Shown here one piece after another: positions 8,976 through 18,752 of a stretch of 64,000 nt of DNA. The position numbers and the translations under genes were made by a program. The first letter of the stretch is position 1. Every line of letters starts with the position of its first letter. Origin of the DNA: Vibrio mexicanus. GTDB taxonomy: Bacteria > Pseudomonadota > Gammaproteobacteria > Enterobacterales > Vibrionaceae. The stretch spans positions 1-64,000 of the forward strand of contig NZ_JYJP01000041.1 in the NCBI RefSeq assembly GCF_001012815.1. The letters are read 5' to 3'. The notes beneath the pieces are model-generated. The model was not told where the DNA came from, made no database searches, and was given only the letters and a program-made list of their open reading frames with translations.

Positions 8976-10241
8976 TTAGAAGATACCATTGATAGCAGAA
9001 GTTACTGCAGCTAGACCGCAAATTAGGGTAAATGCCTGTGCTGCTTTAGAAGTCTTGTACTTAGCCATTGCAGGTACTTTGTGCATTGCAAAGATTGGCA
9101 TTAGGAACAGGATTGCCGCAATCATTGGAGCACCAAGGTCTTCAATCATACCTAGGATGTCTGGGTTGATAATAGCAACAGCCCAAGTTGTTAGTACGAT
9201 GAAGATTAGAGCGCCTTTCTCAGCTTTAGCTTCAGTGGTTTGAGTGCGAGACTTAACAAGACCGACTAGACCTTCTTGAGCACCAAGGAAGTGACCGAAG
9301 TAGCTAGAAGTGATTGCCGCGAAAGCAACGATAGGGCCAAGCGTTGAAATCAGTGGAGACTCATGGATGTTTGCAAGGTAAGACAGAACGCTGATGTTTT
9401 GTGCTTGTGCTTCACCTAGTTGCTCTGGAGATAGAGATAGAACAACAGAGAATACGAAGAACATTACGAAGCCCATTAGCATCATTGCTGCACCGCCAGT
9501 GATAGCGTCAGTCTTCTTAACTGCGTTCTCACCGTGTTCACGACGTTGCTCACGAGCGAATTGGCTGATGATTGGGCTGTGGTTGAAAGAGAACACGATC
9601 ATTGGAAGCGCAAGCCAGATCATTACAGGCATCGCACCCCAGTCTGGGCTTTCAGCCATCATTGAAGTGTTCCAATCAGGAATCAGGTATAGAGACAGTG
9701 CAAGTAGGATGAATACCAGTGGGTATACAAGTGCAGAAGTCACTTTCAGCATTAGTTCTTTGCCGAAAAGGATACCCGCAGTCATCATCGCGATTAGCGA
9801 GCCAGACAATAACCAACGTGGAATAGGTTCCATGCCAACTTGGTTAACTAAGAAAGAGTCAACCGTGTTAGTGATACCAACACCATAGATTAGAACGATA
9901 GGGTAAATAGCGAAAAAGTAAGCGAAAGTAATAAGGTTTGCGCCAGTTTTACCGAAGTGTTCTTCTACAGTCTCACTGATGTCAGCGTTAGGGTTTTTTG
10001 CAGAAAGTACGAAGCGAGCAAGAGATTTGTGTGCGAACCAAGTCATTGGGAACGCGATTAGAGCCAGAATAGCAAGAGTCCAGAAACCACCAGCACCAGC
10101 ACGGATAGGTAGGAATAGAACACCAGCACCAACGGCGGTACCAAATAGTGATAGACACCAAGTGAAATCTTTATAAGTAAATTTACTCGGGTTAGCAGCT
10201 GTAGTAGCTGTAGTTGAAGTTGTCATAGTGTGTGTACTCAT
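8976..10241 (-). CDS. sdaC: Serine/threonine:proton symporter (HAAAP family)
   Basis: Inner-membrane amino acid permease of 421 residues with about eleven hydrophobic helices. The sequence matches the hydroxy/aromatic amino acid permease family, SdaC/TdcC branch: SLFGTAVGAGVLFLPIRAG near the N-terminus, WLALPMIVFSFNHSPIISQFA in the middle and TSSYFGHFLGAQEGL. It imports L-serine that the downstream ammonia-lyase deaminates, the same pairing as E. coli sdaCB. The N-terminal tail is Ser/Thr-rich, and an internal ATG (MTTSTT) is an alternative start; no strong ribosome site distinguishes them. Confidence 0.93.
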   Translation of the reverse strand: MSTHTMTTSTTATTAANPSKFTYKDFTWCLSLFGTAVGAGVLFLPIRAGAGGFWTLAILALIAFPMTWFAHKSLARFVLSAKNPNADISETVEEHFGKTGANLITFAYFFAIYPIVLIYGVGITNTVDSFLVNQVGMEPIPRWLLSGSLIAMMTAGILFGKELMLKVTSALVYPLVFILLALSLYLIPDWNTSMMAESPDWGAMPVMIWLALPMIVFSFNHSPIISQFAREQRREHGENAVKKTDAITGGAAMMLMGFVMFFVFSVVLSLSPEQLGEAQAQNISVLSYLANIHESPLISTLGPIVAFAAITSSYFGHFLGAQEGLVGLVKSRTQTTEAKAEKGALIFIVLTTWAVAIINPDILGMIEDLGAPMIAAILFLMPIFAMHKVPAMAKYKTSKAAQAFTLICGLAAVTSAINGIF

Positions 10242-10486
10242 TTTGGGAACAGGAAATAAGTTGGTTGCAATTATGAACTTTATAATTGCAAAAAAATTAG
10301 ATCTAAATCATGTATTTGTCCGACTTGTCACACCAGTGACGCAAAACATGTTTTTGGTCACGAAAATCACGTGCTAGAGATGATTTCTACTAATTTGTAG
10401 CATTAGTAAAACTTATTCGAAATGAGGTTTTTTGCTCGCAAACGTTTGCTATTTATGGGTGGGAGTTGTCTCAAAAATGAGGCTGA
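10242..10486. promoter_or_regulatory. sdaC promoter region with palindromes
   Basis: This 245-base gap upstream of sdaC carries the perfect inverted repeat GTCAC-ACCA-GTGAC at 10327-10340. A looser GGTCAC...CACGTG arrangement follows about 15 bases later. I cannot assign a regulator. No ORF is apparent. Confidence 0.4.
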
Positions 10487-11086
10487 TTAATGGAATAGGT
10501 GTTTTTGCATTGCATGTATGATTTGCGCTGTCATTCCCCATATATAATGGTTTTCATAGGCGATACAAAATACCCTATGGCGTTCGTTGTTTACGCTGAA
10601 GGTTTGGCTGATTAGATTCTTGCTATCGAAGATAACTTTTATTGGTACCTCGAATGCTTCTTCAACTTCATTTCTATCCACCTTTAATTGATAAGTTGGA
10701 TCAATGAATGCGAGCGTTGGGGTTACGCTAAATCGGCTAATCGTATTGAGTTCGGGCAGCGTGCCGAACACTTCGATCTGCGATGTCCCTATGCCGACTT
10801 CTTCATTGGCTTCTCGAATAGCGGTTTCTATGATTGACCTATCTGATTCTTCATATTTGCCACCCGGAAAGCTGACTTGCCCCGGATGATGCTTGAGATG
10901 CATTGCGCGTTTGGTCAATAAAACATGAATACCCGAAGGTCGCTCGACAAAACCGATTAAAACCGAGGCTTTACGAAGAGCTTCTCCGTTAAGGTGTGCC
11001 ACTCGTTTAAGTGATTCAAAATGATAAGGGACAGGTTGTTTAAGGGTAAAAGTTTGAATTAGGTTTGTTTTATTAAGATTTAACAA
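10487..11086 (-). CDS. Nudix hydrolase, CoA pyrophosphatase (NudL/YeaB type)
   Basis: A 199-residue cytoplasmic Nudix enzyme, probably cleaving coenzyme A or its derivatives. The Nudix box is intact around residues 75-97 (GGKYEESDRSIIETAIREANEEVGI pattern: G, E, REANEE, G). The preceding RAMHLKHHPGQVSFPGG matches the CoA-pyrophosphatase subgroup. The start is a TTG codon: AGAGG lies seven bases before it, and the nearby ATG reads into a stop after three codons. It is divergent from the H-NOX gene. Confidence 0.88.
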   Translation of the reverse strand: MLNLNKTNLIQTFTLKQPVPYHFESLKRVAHLNGEALRKASVLIGFVERPSGIHVLLTKRAMHLKHHPGQVSFPGGKYEESDRSIIETAIREANEEVGIGTSQIEVFGTLPELNTISRFSVTPTLAFIDPTYQLKVDRNEVEEAFEVPIKVIFDSKNLISQTFSVNNERHRVFCIAYENHYIWGMTAQIIHAMQKHLFH

Positions 11087-11172
11087 GGCATTACCTCTTG
11101 TGAGTATTTGATAAAACCTGACTTTTGGATCATGCTTTCTTAGTCACTTAATAATAAAGGTAGCTCATAAAG

Positions 11173-11715
11173 ATGAAAGGGATTATTTTTACTGAGTTCA
11201 TGGAGCTAGTTGAGCAAGAGTTCGGGTTAGATACACTGGATAAGATACTGGAGTTGGCGGAAGACGAAGGCATTTACACTTCGGTGGGCAGTTATGATCA
11301 CCGAGATTTAGTAAAGCTTATCGTGCAACTGAGCAAGGTAACTGACATACCACCAGAGACCTTACAGCAAGTATTTGGTAAGTCGGTATTCAAAAATCTT
11401 TACCAAGCGTTGCCAGACACGGCAAGTTTGATCCATTGTAAGAACACATTTCAGTTTGTTCACCATGTAGAAGACTACATTCATCTCGAAGTTAAAAAAC
11501 TCTATCCAGATGCTAAACCCCCTAAATTCGAATTTATCTCTGAGCATCAAACGGAAATGGTATTTGATTATGTCAGTGCTCGTTGTATGGCGCATGTCTG
11601 TTTCGGATTGCTAAAAGGGTGTGCAGAGTTCTACAACGAAGAGATAGACGTTGAAATGCTCAACATAAGTGATTCCAACGACCGTGTTCGCTTTGCGGTG
11701 TCGTTAAGGACTTAA
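11173..11715 (+). CDS. H-NOX haem nitric oxide sensor protein
   Basis: Stand-alone haem-NO-binding protein of 180 residues, the usual size. The proximal haem ligand is His104 (DYIHLEVKKLYP), and the diagnostic YxSxR motif that holds the haem propionates is Tyr133-Val-Ser135-Ala-Arg137 (DYVSARCMAH). Family knowledge: H-NOX binds NO and modulates an adjacent kinase. The next gene begins three bases after the stop and encodes that hybrid kinase, so the two form one operon. In V. harveyi the equivalent pair feeds NO information to quorum sensing through LuxU; that this copy does the same is inference. Confidence 0.95.
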   Translation: MKGIIFTEFMELVEQEFGLDTLDKILELAEDEGIYTSVGSYDHRDLVKLIVQLSKVTDIPPETLQQVFGKSVFKNLYQALPDTASLIHCKNTFQFVHHVEDYIHLEVKKLYPDAKPPKFEFISEHQTEMVFDYVSARCMAHVCFGLLKGCAEFYNEEIDVEMLNISDSNDRVRFAVSLRT

Positions 11716-11718
11716 GTT

Positions 11719-13415
11719 ATGCCCAGCGATGGCGCTTTAGAGAGAAAACTGAAAAGAGAGATTGCAGCGCGGAAAGAAGCTGAGCGGCTCTTGGAGCAAA
11801 AGGGTGTTGAGCTTTACGAATCTAATCAACAGCTTAGGGTCGCTATTGGTCAGTTAGAACTCCAAACACAATACGATTTACGTAAATTTGAGTTTGAGCA
11901 GCAGATTGATGAGTGCTTGATTCATTTTGGCCGCGCGTTTCTATCACAGACGTTAGACGATGCCCTGATCATTAATTTTATACATCAACTGACAGTTAGC
12001 GATGTTATTGAATCTTCTTACGCTCGCTTTGTCGATCTTGACTTAGAGACCTTGAGCCTCTCTGAGTTTGGAGATAAGAGCATTGCGAGTGCAACGACCC
12101 TTGTCTCTAGTGTGACATGGAGAGAAGAGCGGCTATATCTGCCTCTCAAAGTAGAAGGTAACTCTGTAGGTGAATTGGTTTTTCAGGTTCGGATTGGCGA
12201 TGTCGATCAGGAGTTTATTGCCAACCAGATGTCTTTGGTAGCAGAACTGTTGTGCAGCGCCATTAGTCGTCAGCGAATGGTTAGTGCAACATTGAGAGCG
12301 AAAAAGCGAGCAGAAGAGTCTGAACGAGCAACTAAAGAGTTTGTGGCCATGATTAACCATGAGTTGCGCACGCCTCTTACGGGTTTGCTTGGAAGCGCGG
12401 ACTTACTTAAAGAGACGCCTCTGACCAAAGAGCAATCGGACTATCTGGCTAACCTGAATCAATCAGGTGAGTTTCTTCGAACAATTATCAATGACTTGCT
12501 TGATTTTAGTAAAATGAATGCGGGTATGATGGAGCTCATCTTAGCGGAGTTTAATTGGCAGGAGTTAGAGAGCTCGCTCACGGGTATTTTTTCGCACAAA
12601 GCAGCAGAGAAACAGATTAAATTTACCATCACACGTAAATCGGATGTGCCGGATCGGTTTGTTGGAGACTTTGAACGGATCACACAGGTTATGGTGAACC
12701 TAATTGGTAACGCAATTAAATTTACCCACGAAGGGGCGGTTGATGTGTTGGTTAAGTGGAAGAATGAACGTTTGGTGACCGTTATTTCCGATACAGGTGT
12801 TGGAATTGAGAAAGCAGCGCAAGCGACATTGTTCGATCCGTTTGTGCAAGCTGACCGTTCCAGTAAACGTAATTATGAGGGAACAGGATTAGGTTTGGCC
12901 ATCTGTAAGAATCTAATCACATTAATGAATGGGGAAATAGCCTTAAAAAGCGATGTAGGGAAGGGGACACAATTTACTGTATCTTTGCCTTTACCCACGG
13001 TCGATTCGGAAGAGGAGGAAGAAGCGGTTGAGCAAGTGGTCGATGAACAGAAGTCATTTGATTCATTGTCGATTCTGGTCGTGGATGATATCCGAATGAA
13101 CCAAATCATCATCACGCAAATGCTGAAGAAACTCCAAGTGAAGCCAGATATCGGAAACAACGGCCGAGAAGCGGTTAATGCTGTTGAAGCCAATCATTAC
13201 GATTTGATCTTTATGGATTGTAGAATGCCAGAAATGGATGGTTTTGAAGCAACTCGTCATTTAAGGGATCAAGCTTGAAAACCCCCATCATTGCCCTTAC
13301 GGCCGGAACAACGCTTGCAGAACGCGAGTTATGTATAGAATCTGGTATGGATGACATCCTGACCAAACCCTACACCGCCTCTGATTTAGAAAGCATGTTG
13401 ACCAAATGGATGTGA
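11719..13415 (+). CDS. H-NOX-associated hybrid histidine kinase (HqsK-like), frameshifted near its end
   Basis: Cytoplasmic hybrid kinase without obvious membrane segments. Order: N-terminal coiled coil (1-60), an unassigned sensory region (about 65-185), HisKA with MINHELRTPLTG (His about 214), HATPase (NLIGNAIKFT, DTGVGI, GTGLGLAIC), and a receiver domain (SILVVDDIRMNQ, phosphoacceptor FMDCRMPEMDG). The frame stops after RHLRDQ. Adding one G at 13273 gives DQGLKTPIIALTAG and continues through DDILTKPYTASD to the TGA at 13415, a complete receiver and 565 residues. It belongs with the upstream H-NOX gene and resembles the Vibrio HqsK kinase that phosphorylates LuxU. Confidence 0.9.
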
Positions 13416-13450
13416 AAAGGCCGCTTGGTGGGAACACGAAGCGGCCTTTT
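13415..13450. terminator. Bidirectional terminator
   Basis: A 12-bp perfect stem, AAAAGGCCGCTT with AAGCGGCCTTTT, lies between the convergent hybrid kinase and pabB genes. Confidence 0.85.
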
Positions 13451-13452
13451 GG

Positions 13453-14856
13453 TTAATCGTTGTTTGGTTTGCCCGCAAGCGTGGGTAGGATTTTACTCAG
13501 TTTATCTAGCGTTTCCTGATATTCCGCATCACTTTGGCTATCTGCCACGATACCACCACCCGCCCAAGCGTAGAGTGTCTGATTGTTAGCAAGCAGGGTA
13601 CGAATGGTAATGCTAGTATCCATGTGCCCATGGCAGCTAATGTAACCAATACTGCCACAGTAAACGTTTCGCCTATGAGGCTCTAACTCTTCAATGATTT
13701 CCATTGCGCGAACTTTGGGAGCGCCCGTGATCGACCCGCCGGGGAAACTAGCACGCAGCAGCTCAGCACTCTGATATTGCTCACCAAGCTCGGCGCGAAT
13801 AGTGCTTACTAAGTGATGGACCGCCGGAAAGCTCTCAATATCGAACAGCTTAGGTACGTGCACCGAACCCGGTTTGGCAACGCGCCCAACATCGTTACGA
13901 AGCAAATCCACGATCATCAGATTCTCAGCTTGATCCTTCTCGGCCGTCGCAAGGTCTTGAGCGAGTGCGGCATCTTGTGCTTTATCTAAAGAGCGTGGGC
14001 GTGTGCCTTTAATCGGTTTGGTTTCAATTATCCCTTTGTGAACTTGTAAGAATCGCTCAGGTGAGACACTAATCACGGCGCTATCGTCTGTGCGAATGAA
14101 TGCTGAAAAAGGCGCTTTGTTGACCGCTTCTAGCTTTTCATAAGCTTGCCATTCACTGCCTTGGTATTCGGCGTGGAATCGCTGTGCGAGGTTTATCTGA
14201 TAGCAATCACCAGACAACAGATATTCTTGAATCGCATCAAACTTGTTTTGGTAAGTTTGCTTGGTCATATTCGATTGCCATTCTGTCGTCAAAGCAAAAT
14301 CAGACTTTACCGTATAACCAAGGTTCTCTTTGTCAGTATCTAGGTTTGTTAGCCACTGCCAGTGCTCATCGACATTTTGGCCCACAACCCAAGCTTTCTT
14401 TTCTTTATGATCAACAATGACAGCCCAATCATATAAGCCAACGGCCATGTCTGGGCAATCAACTTCGTTGGCTGCGAGCGTTGGCATGGTTTCTACTCGT
14501 CGGCCAAGGTCGTAAGCAAAATAGCCCAAACTGCCTCCAAGAAATGGCAACGTGGAATCGTGGGAGCAATCAGGAATGTAGCGAGACTGAAGCTCAGCGA
14601 GAAGTTCAAAAGGATCTTGTTTGGTGTTGTAGCTTCCGCTTGGCCCTTCTACATTTGTCACATCACCCGAAGTTGTTAATTTTACCAACGGATTGGCCAC
14701 CAAAATGTCGTAACGACTATCAATATGCTTGTTCGAAGCCGAGCGAAGTATCATCGACCATGGCAAATGTTCTATTTTTGAAAACAGGTGCTTAGATAAG
14801 TTTGGATGATAATCGATCGATTGGATTTGGATGTTGTTCAGGTCGTTGTTATTCAT
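13453..14856 (-). CDS. pabB: Aminodeoxychorismate synthase component I
   Basis: Converts chorismate and ammonia to 4-amino-4-deoxychorismate for folate synthesis. The protein has the chorismate-utilising enzyme fold with GDCYQINLAQRF, SPERFL, ETKPIKGTRPR, NLMIVDLLRNDVGRV, VHHLVSTIRAEL and FPGGSITGAPKVRAMEIIEELEP. The PIKGT sequence is typical of PabB. Length is 467 residues from MNNNDLNNIQ; a longer start at 14892 would add twelve residues. Neither has a strong ribosome site. It is monocistronic and divergent from fumarase. Confidence 0.92.
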   Translation of the reverse strand: MNNNDLNNIQIQSIDYHPNLSKHLFSKIEHLPWSMILRSASNKHIDSRYDILVANPLVKLTTSGDVTNVEGPSGSYNTKQDPFELLAELQSRYIPDCSHDSTLPFLGGSLGYFAYDLGRRVETMPTLAANEVDCPDMAVGLYDWAVIVDHKEKKAWVVGQNVDEHWQWLTNLDTDKENLGYTVKSDFALTTEWQSNMTKQTYQNKFDAIQEYLLSGDCYQINLAQRFHAEYQGSEWQAYEKLEAVNKAPFSAFIRTDDSAVISVSPERFLQVHKGIIETKPIKGTRPRSLDKAQDAALAQDLATAEKDQAENLMIVDLLRNDVGRVAKPGSVHVPKLFDIESFPAVHHLVSTIRAELGEQYQSAELLRASFPGGSITGAPKVRAMEIIEELEPHRRNVYCGSIGYISCHGHMDTSITIRTLLANNQTLYAWAGGGIVADSQSDAEYQETLDKLSKILPTLAGKPNND

Positions 14857-15062
14857 TTGTTTAATTTGTGACAAAGAGTTCGAACCATGCATGGCGTGTG
14901 AGAGCGAGCAAGAGTATCATAAAACGCAAAATGAAAGTGCCTACTTAATGCAAAAGCATGTAGATTCGAGCGCTATGGTTGTTTTGTCACCAACAGAGAC
15001 TGCTCATAAAAATGCTCAACGCAAGCAGTTAGGTGATAAACATAATAAACACGAGGTATGCA

Positions 15063-16579
15063 ATGACGGTAATTCGCAAACAGGATGTAATCAGTAGTGT
15101 CGCTGATGCGCTTCAGTACATCTCTTACTACCACCCACTTGATTTTGTCCAAGCTCTTGAAAAGGCTTATCACAAGGAAGAGAGCCAAGCCGCTAAAGAT
15201 GCAATCGCTCAGATCCTTATCAACTCTCGCATGTCTGCAGAAGGCCACCGTCCAATTTGTCAGGACACGGGCATCGTGACATGTTTTGTGAATGTGGGGA
15301 TAGGCGTTCAGTGGGATGCCACGGATTTGACTATCCAACAGATGGTGGATGAAGGCGTTCGTCAAGCTTACACAAATCCAGATAACCCATTACGTGCTTC
15401 GGTTCTTATGGACCCAGCGGGTAAACGTATTAACACCAAAGACAACACGCCAGCGGTTGTACACATTAACTCAGTGCCGGGTGACAAGGTTGAGATTCAA
15501 ATCGCCGCAAAAGGTGGCGGTAGTGAAAACAAAACCAAAATGGTGATGCTAAACCCATCGGACGACGTCGCTGAATGGGTAGAGAAGACACTACCGCTGA
15601 TGGGCGCGGGTTGGTGTCCACCGGGCATGCTAGGTATAGGCATTGGCGGTACTGCAGAGAAAGCAGCGGTACTGGCAAAAGAGTCTCTAATGGAGCACAT
15701 TGACATTCAAGAGTTGATTGATCGTGGCCCTGAAAATGCCGAAGAAGAACTGCGTTTAGACATCTTTAACCGTGTGAACAAGCTAGGTATCGGTGCGCAA
15801 GGCCTAGGTGGTTTGACTACAGTTGTAGACGTGAAAATCAAAACAGCGCCAACGCATGCGGCGTCTAAGCCGGTTTGCTTGATCCCGAACTGTGCGGCAA
15901 CGCGTCACGTTCACTTCACGCTCGATGGTTCAGGCCCTGCGGACTTAACACCACCAAAACTGGAAGAGTGGCCAGATATCACATGGGAAGCGGGCGCAAA
16001 TACGCGCCGTGTTAACCTTGATGAAGTGACTCAAGCCGATGTTGAAGAGTGGAAAACGGGCGAAACGGTTCTGCTATCCGGCAAGATTCTAACGGGTCGT
16101 GATGCTGCGCATAAACGCATTCAAACAATGCTGCAAAATGGCGAAGGTCTTCCAAAAGGCGTCGATTCAAAGGTAAATTTATTTACTACGTAGGCCCGGT
16201 AGATGCAGTGGGTGATGAGGCTGTTGGTCCTGCTGGCCCAACAACGTCAACTCGTATGGATAAGTTCACCGACATGATGCTTGAAGAAACCGGCATCATG
16301 GGCATGATTGGTAAAGCTGAGCGTGGCCCTGCGACGGTTGAGTCCATCAAGAAGCACAAAGCCGTTTACCTAATGGCTGTGGGTGGTGCAGCTTACTTAG
16401 TATCTAAAGCAATCAAGAAAGCGCGTGTTGTTGCGTTTGAAGATTTGGGAATGGAAGCGATCTATGAGTTTGAAGTTGAAGATATGCCAGTAACGGTGGC
16501 AGTAGACTCAAGCGGCGTTAACGCACACCAAACAGGCCCAGATACTTGGAAAGTGAAAATCGCTGAGGCTCAAAAGTAA
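15063..16579 (+). CDS. Class I fumarate hydratase (iron-sulfur), interrupted by a frameshift
   Basis: Oxygen-sensitive 4Fe-4S fumarase of the FumA/FumB type, interconverting fumarate and malate in the TCA cycle. The N-terminal domain has the cluster cysteines in RPICQDTGIVTC and SKPVCLIPNCAATRHVHF. The C-terminal beta domain has YYVGPVDAVGDEAVGPAGPTTSTRMD. The frame breaks at the TT at 16166-16167: one extra T restores GVDFKGKFIYYVGP and a continuous 505-residue protein, the normal length. A GAGG ribosome site precedes the ATG at 15063; the longer frame from 15033 lacks one. It is probably a sequencing deletion. Confidence 0.92.
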
Positions 16580-16677
16580 CTCGCTCTGAATTTCTATTTA
16601 CAGAAATAGTTATCTCATTAAGCGAATGTTGTACTTATTGTGTGACCGATTGATTTTTACTAAGGTAAACATTTGAC

Positions 16678-16703
16678 AAAAGTGCAGTAAACACTGCACT
16701 TTA
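16678..16703 (+). terminator. Possible terminator after fumarase
   Basis: Perfect 8-bp stem AGTGCAGT/ACTGCACT with AAAC loop (16681-16700), flanked by AAA and TTTA. The U-tract is short. Confidence 0.5.
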
Positions 16704-16737
16704 TGTTGCATATAGCATTAATTTGACAGGAGAGGAC

Positions 16738-16923
16738 ATGCCTCGCTTTATTCAGATTCTACAGATTGTTATCGCGGTCGTCATAGGTGCGTTTCTGGGT
16801 TACGACTTGATTCTGCATGGGATCAGTATCTTTGAAGAGAAGTACGTCACCATAACCTGTGCTCTGTTCGTTCTACTGCAAATCAGTTTGTTTGTGATTT
16901 ACAAGCTCATTGAAGATGATTAG
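16738..16923 (+). CDS. Small two-helix membrane protein, function unknown
   Basis: A 61-residue protein with two predicted membrane helices: ILQIVIAVVIGAFLGYDLIL (about 5-25) and ITCALFVLLQISLFVIYKLI (about 38-58). The ATG at 16738 is preceded by GGAG six bases upstream, which rules out the 15-base longer start. It is monocistronic with a strong terminator behind it. I do not recognise the family. Confidence 0.72.
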   Translation: MPRFIQILQIVIAVVIGAFLGYDLILHGISIFEEKYVTITCALFVLLQISLFVIYKLIEDD

Positions 16924-16944
16924 AAACTCGGTTTAACGCCAGTA

Positions 16945-16976
16945 AAAAGCCTCTGAGAATTCAGAGGCTTTTTTGT
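16945..16976 (+). terminator. Rho-independent terminator
   Basis: GCCTCTGA/TCAGAGGC stem (16949-16956 with 16961-16968) followed by TTTTTT. Confidence 0.9.
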
Positions 16977-17010
16977 TTTTGCCAAGCAGACTGGCAAACT
17001 GCCTAGTGAG

Positions 17011-17169
17011 CTAAGAGATGTACCGATAGGTTTTAGCTACGATCCACAATAGTGCCTTAAAAGTGGCCTTAAAAAATAGGTAGGCGTATTTACTGATGGT
17101 TTTTAGAAGATCTCCAGCGACACAAAGGCAATGGTAGGTGTCGCTGTATTTAAATTCTTGTAGGGTCAT
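17011..17169 (-). CDS. Candidate small membrane-associated protein (52 residues)
   Basis: Found by reading the roughly 400-base gap before ycjX. The frame starts MTLQEFKYSDTYHCLCVAGD, followed by a hydrophobic and basic amphipathic stretch (residues 21-48, rich in L, F, K, Y), and ends with TYRYIS. The ribosome site is weak (GAGTGAG about seven bases before ATG). The ordered composition favours a real gene, but I recognise no family and have no conservation evidence. Confidence 0.4.
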   Translation of the reverse strand: MTLQEFKYSDTYHCLCVAGDLLKTISKYAYLFFKATFKALLWIVAKTYRYIS

Positions 17170-17377
17170 AAAGCTCACTCAGTTAACAAAACTGCGCAAA
17201 GTGTACCCGTGCTTCGCTTACTAAATTTACCTTGTTACGCCAGTGAAGGAGATAAAAGGGGGCATTTAATCATGTGTTCTGCGTCAAACGGCATGAATTT
17301 AAATGGCATTCCCTGTTCATCTGATATTAAGATTGAACCGAGTAAGCTCACCGCCTGATGTTAACTAGAGAAACTAT
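17170..17377. other. Intergenic region before ycjX
   Basis: About 200 bases that should contain the ycjX-ycjF promoter. I see no repeat or strong hairpin. Confidence 0.3.
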
Positions 17378-18752
17378 ATGAAGCGTATTAAGCAAGAAGT
17401 GAACGATTTTCTTCATCGAAGTTTGGACTCCCATGTCCGCATAGCTGTGACAGGGTTATCGAGAGCGGGTAAAACTGCATACATTACTTCAATGGTGAAT
17501 CAGCTTCTTCATACCTCTACGCATGACAATTTGCCTCTACTTGGCGCGGCGAGAGAGAATCGCATCATTGGTGCAAAACGTGTTCCTCAAAAAAACATGA
17601 TGGTGCCAAGGTTTGGGTATGACACGGCGATAAGCAGCTTTCTCAAACGCCGCCGATATGGCCGGTGCCAACACGAGACGTGAGCGAAATTCGTCTTGCG
17701 ATAAAATACAAGCCTAAGAGCCGCACCAAAAAGCTTATTAGTTCAGCCTCGACGTTATACGTGGATATTATCGACTATCCGGGAGAATGGTTGCTTGACC
17801 TGCCTTTGTTGCAAATGGATTTTCGTGAGTGGTCTAAAACTCAGTTTGAAGCACTAAAAGGTCAGCGAGGTGAATTGGCTCAAACTTGGTTAGCTTCGCT
17901 GGAAAATCTTGATTTGTTCGCACCATTAGATGAGCGAGTAATCGAAACATTGTCGCAGGAATACACTCAGTACTTGCACGCTTGTAAAGAACACGGTCTT
18001 CACTGGGTTCAGCCAGGACGTTTTGTGCTGCCGGGGGATCTGGCAGGAGCGCCAGTATTGCAATTTTTCCCATGCGAGTATGACGAACATAAAGAAGTAC
18101 CCAAAGGGTCAATGCTCGCTGCATTGATTGCACGTTATGAAGAGTATCAAACCAAAGTCGTGAAAGCGTTTTACAATAATCACTTTTCATTATTTGATCG
18201 CCAAATCGTATTGGTTGACTGCTTGCAACCGCTAAATGCGGGCTATGAATCGTTTCAAGATATGAAGAGTGCGTTAGAGCAAACGATAGCGAGTTTTGAA
18301 TACGGTAAGAGCAGCTTTTTAAGGCGGCTATTTGCGCCTAAAATCGATAAAGTCCTGTTCGCCGCTACAAAAGCGGATCACGTGACACCAGAACAGCACC
18401 CTAATCTTGTGAGCCTGCTGCAACAGATGGTCCACCCATCTTGGCAACAAGTGGCTTATGAGAACATAGAAATGAATTGCGTCACGCTAGCCTCTATTCA
18501 GGCAACGCAGTCAGGCTTTATTGGGGATGGTGAAAGCAAAGTACCAGACTCCAGGGTGTGACGTTGGATGATGAGTCCATCACGCTGTTTCCCGGCGAAG
18601 TGCCGAGTAAGTTACCCAATGAAAGTTACTGGCAGAACAAAGGGTTTGAGTTTACATCGTTTAGACCTTCAGAGTATGAACCCGATGCGCCTCTAAAACA
18701 CATCCGTCTGGATAAGGCGTTGGAGTATTTGATTGGAGACAAACTGAAATGA
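17378..18752 (+). CDS. ycjX: YcjX family P-loop protein, two frameshifts
   Basis: DUF463 GTPase-like protein, linked in E. coli to the phage-shock stimulon. The P-loop is GLSRAGKT near residue 28. Conserved stretches follow throughout: [69 protein letters not shown] and [17 protein letters not shown]. Two one-base deletions split it. TTT at 17639-17641 should be TTTT, restoring [20 protein letters not shown] base is missing beside 18547-18548, restoring a VP(A/E)LQGVTLDDE junction. The corrected protein is 458 residues, against about 465 in E. coli. Its last four bases overlap ycjF. Confidence 0.9.

Noticed and set aside
9394..9888. Plus-strand 164-residue ORF opposite sdaC
   Set aside because: It is a shadow of the transporter frame with no ribosome site or domain.
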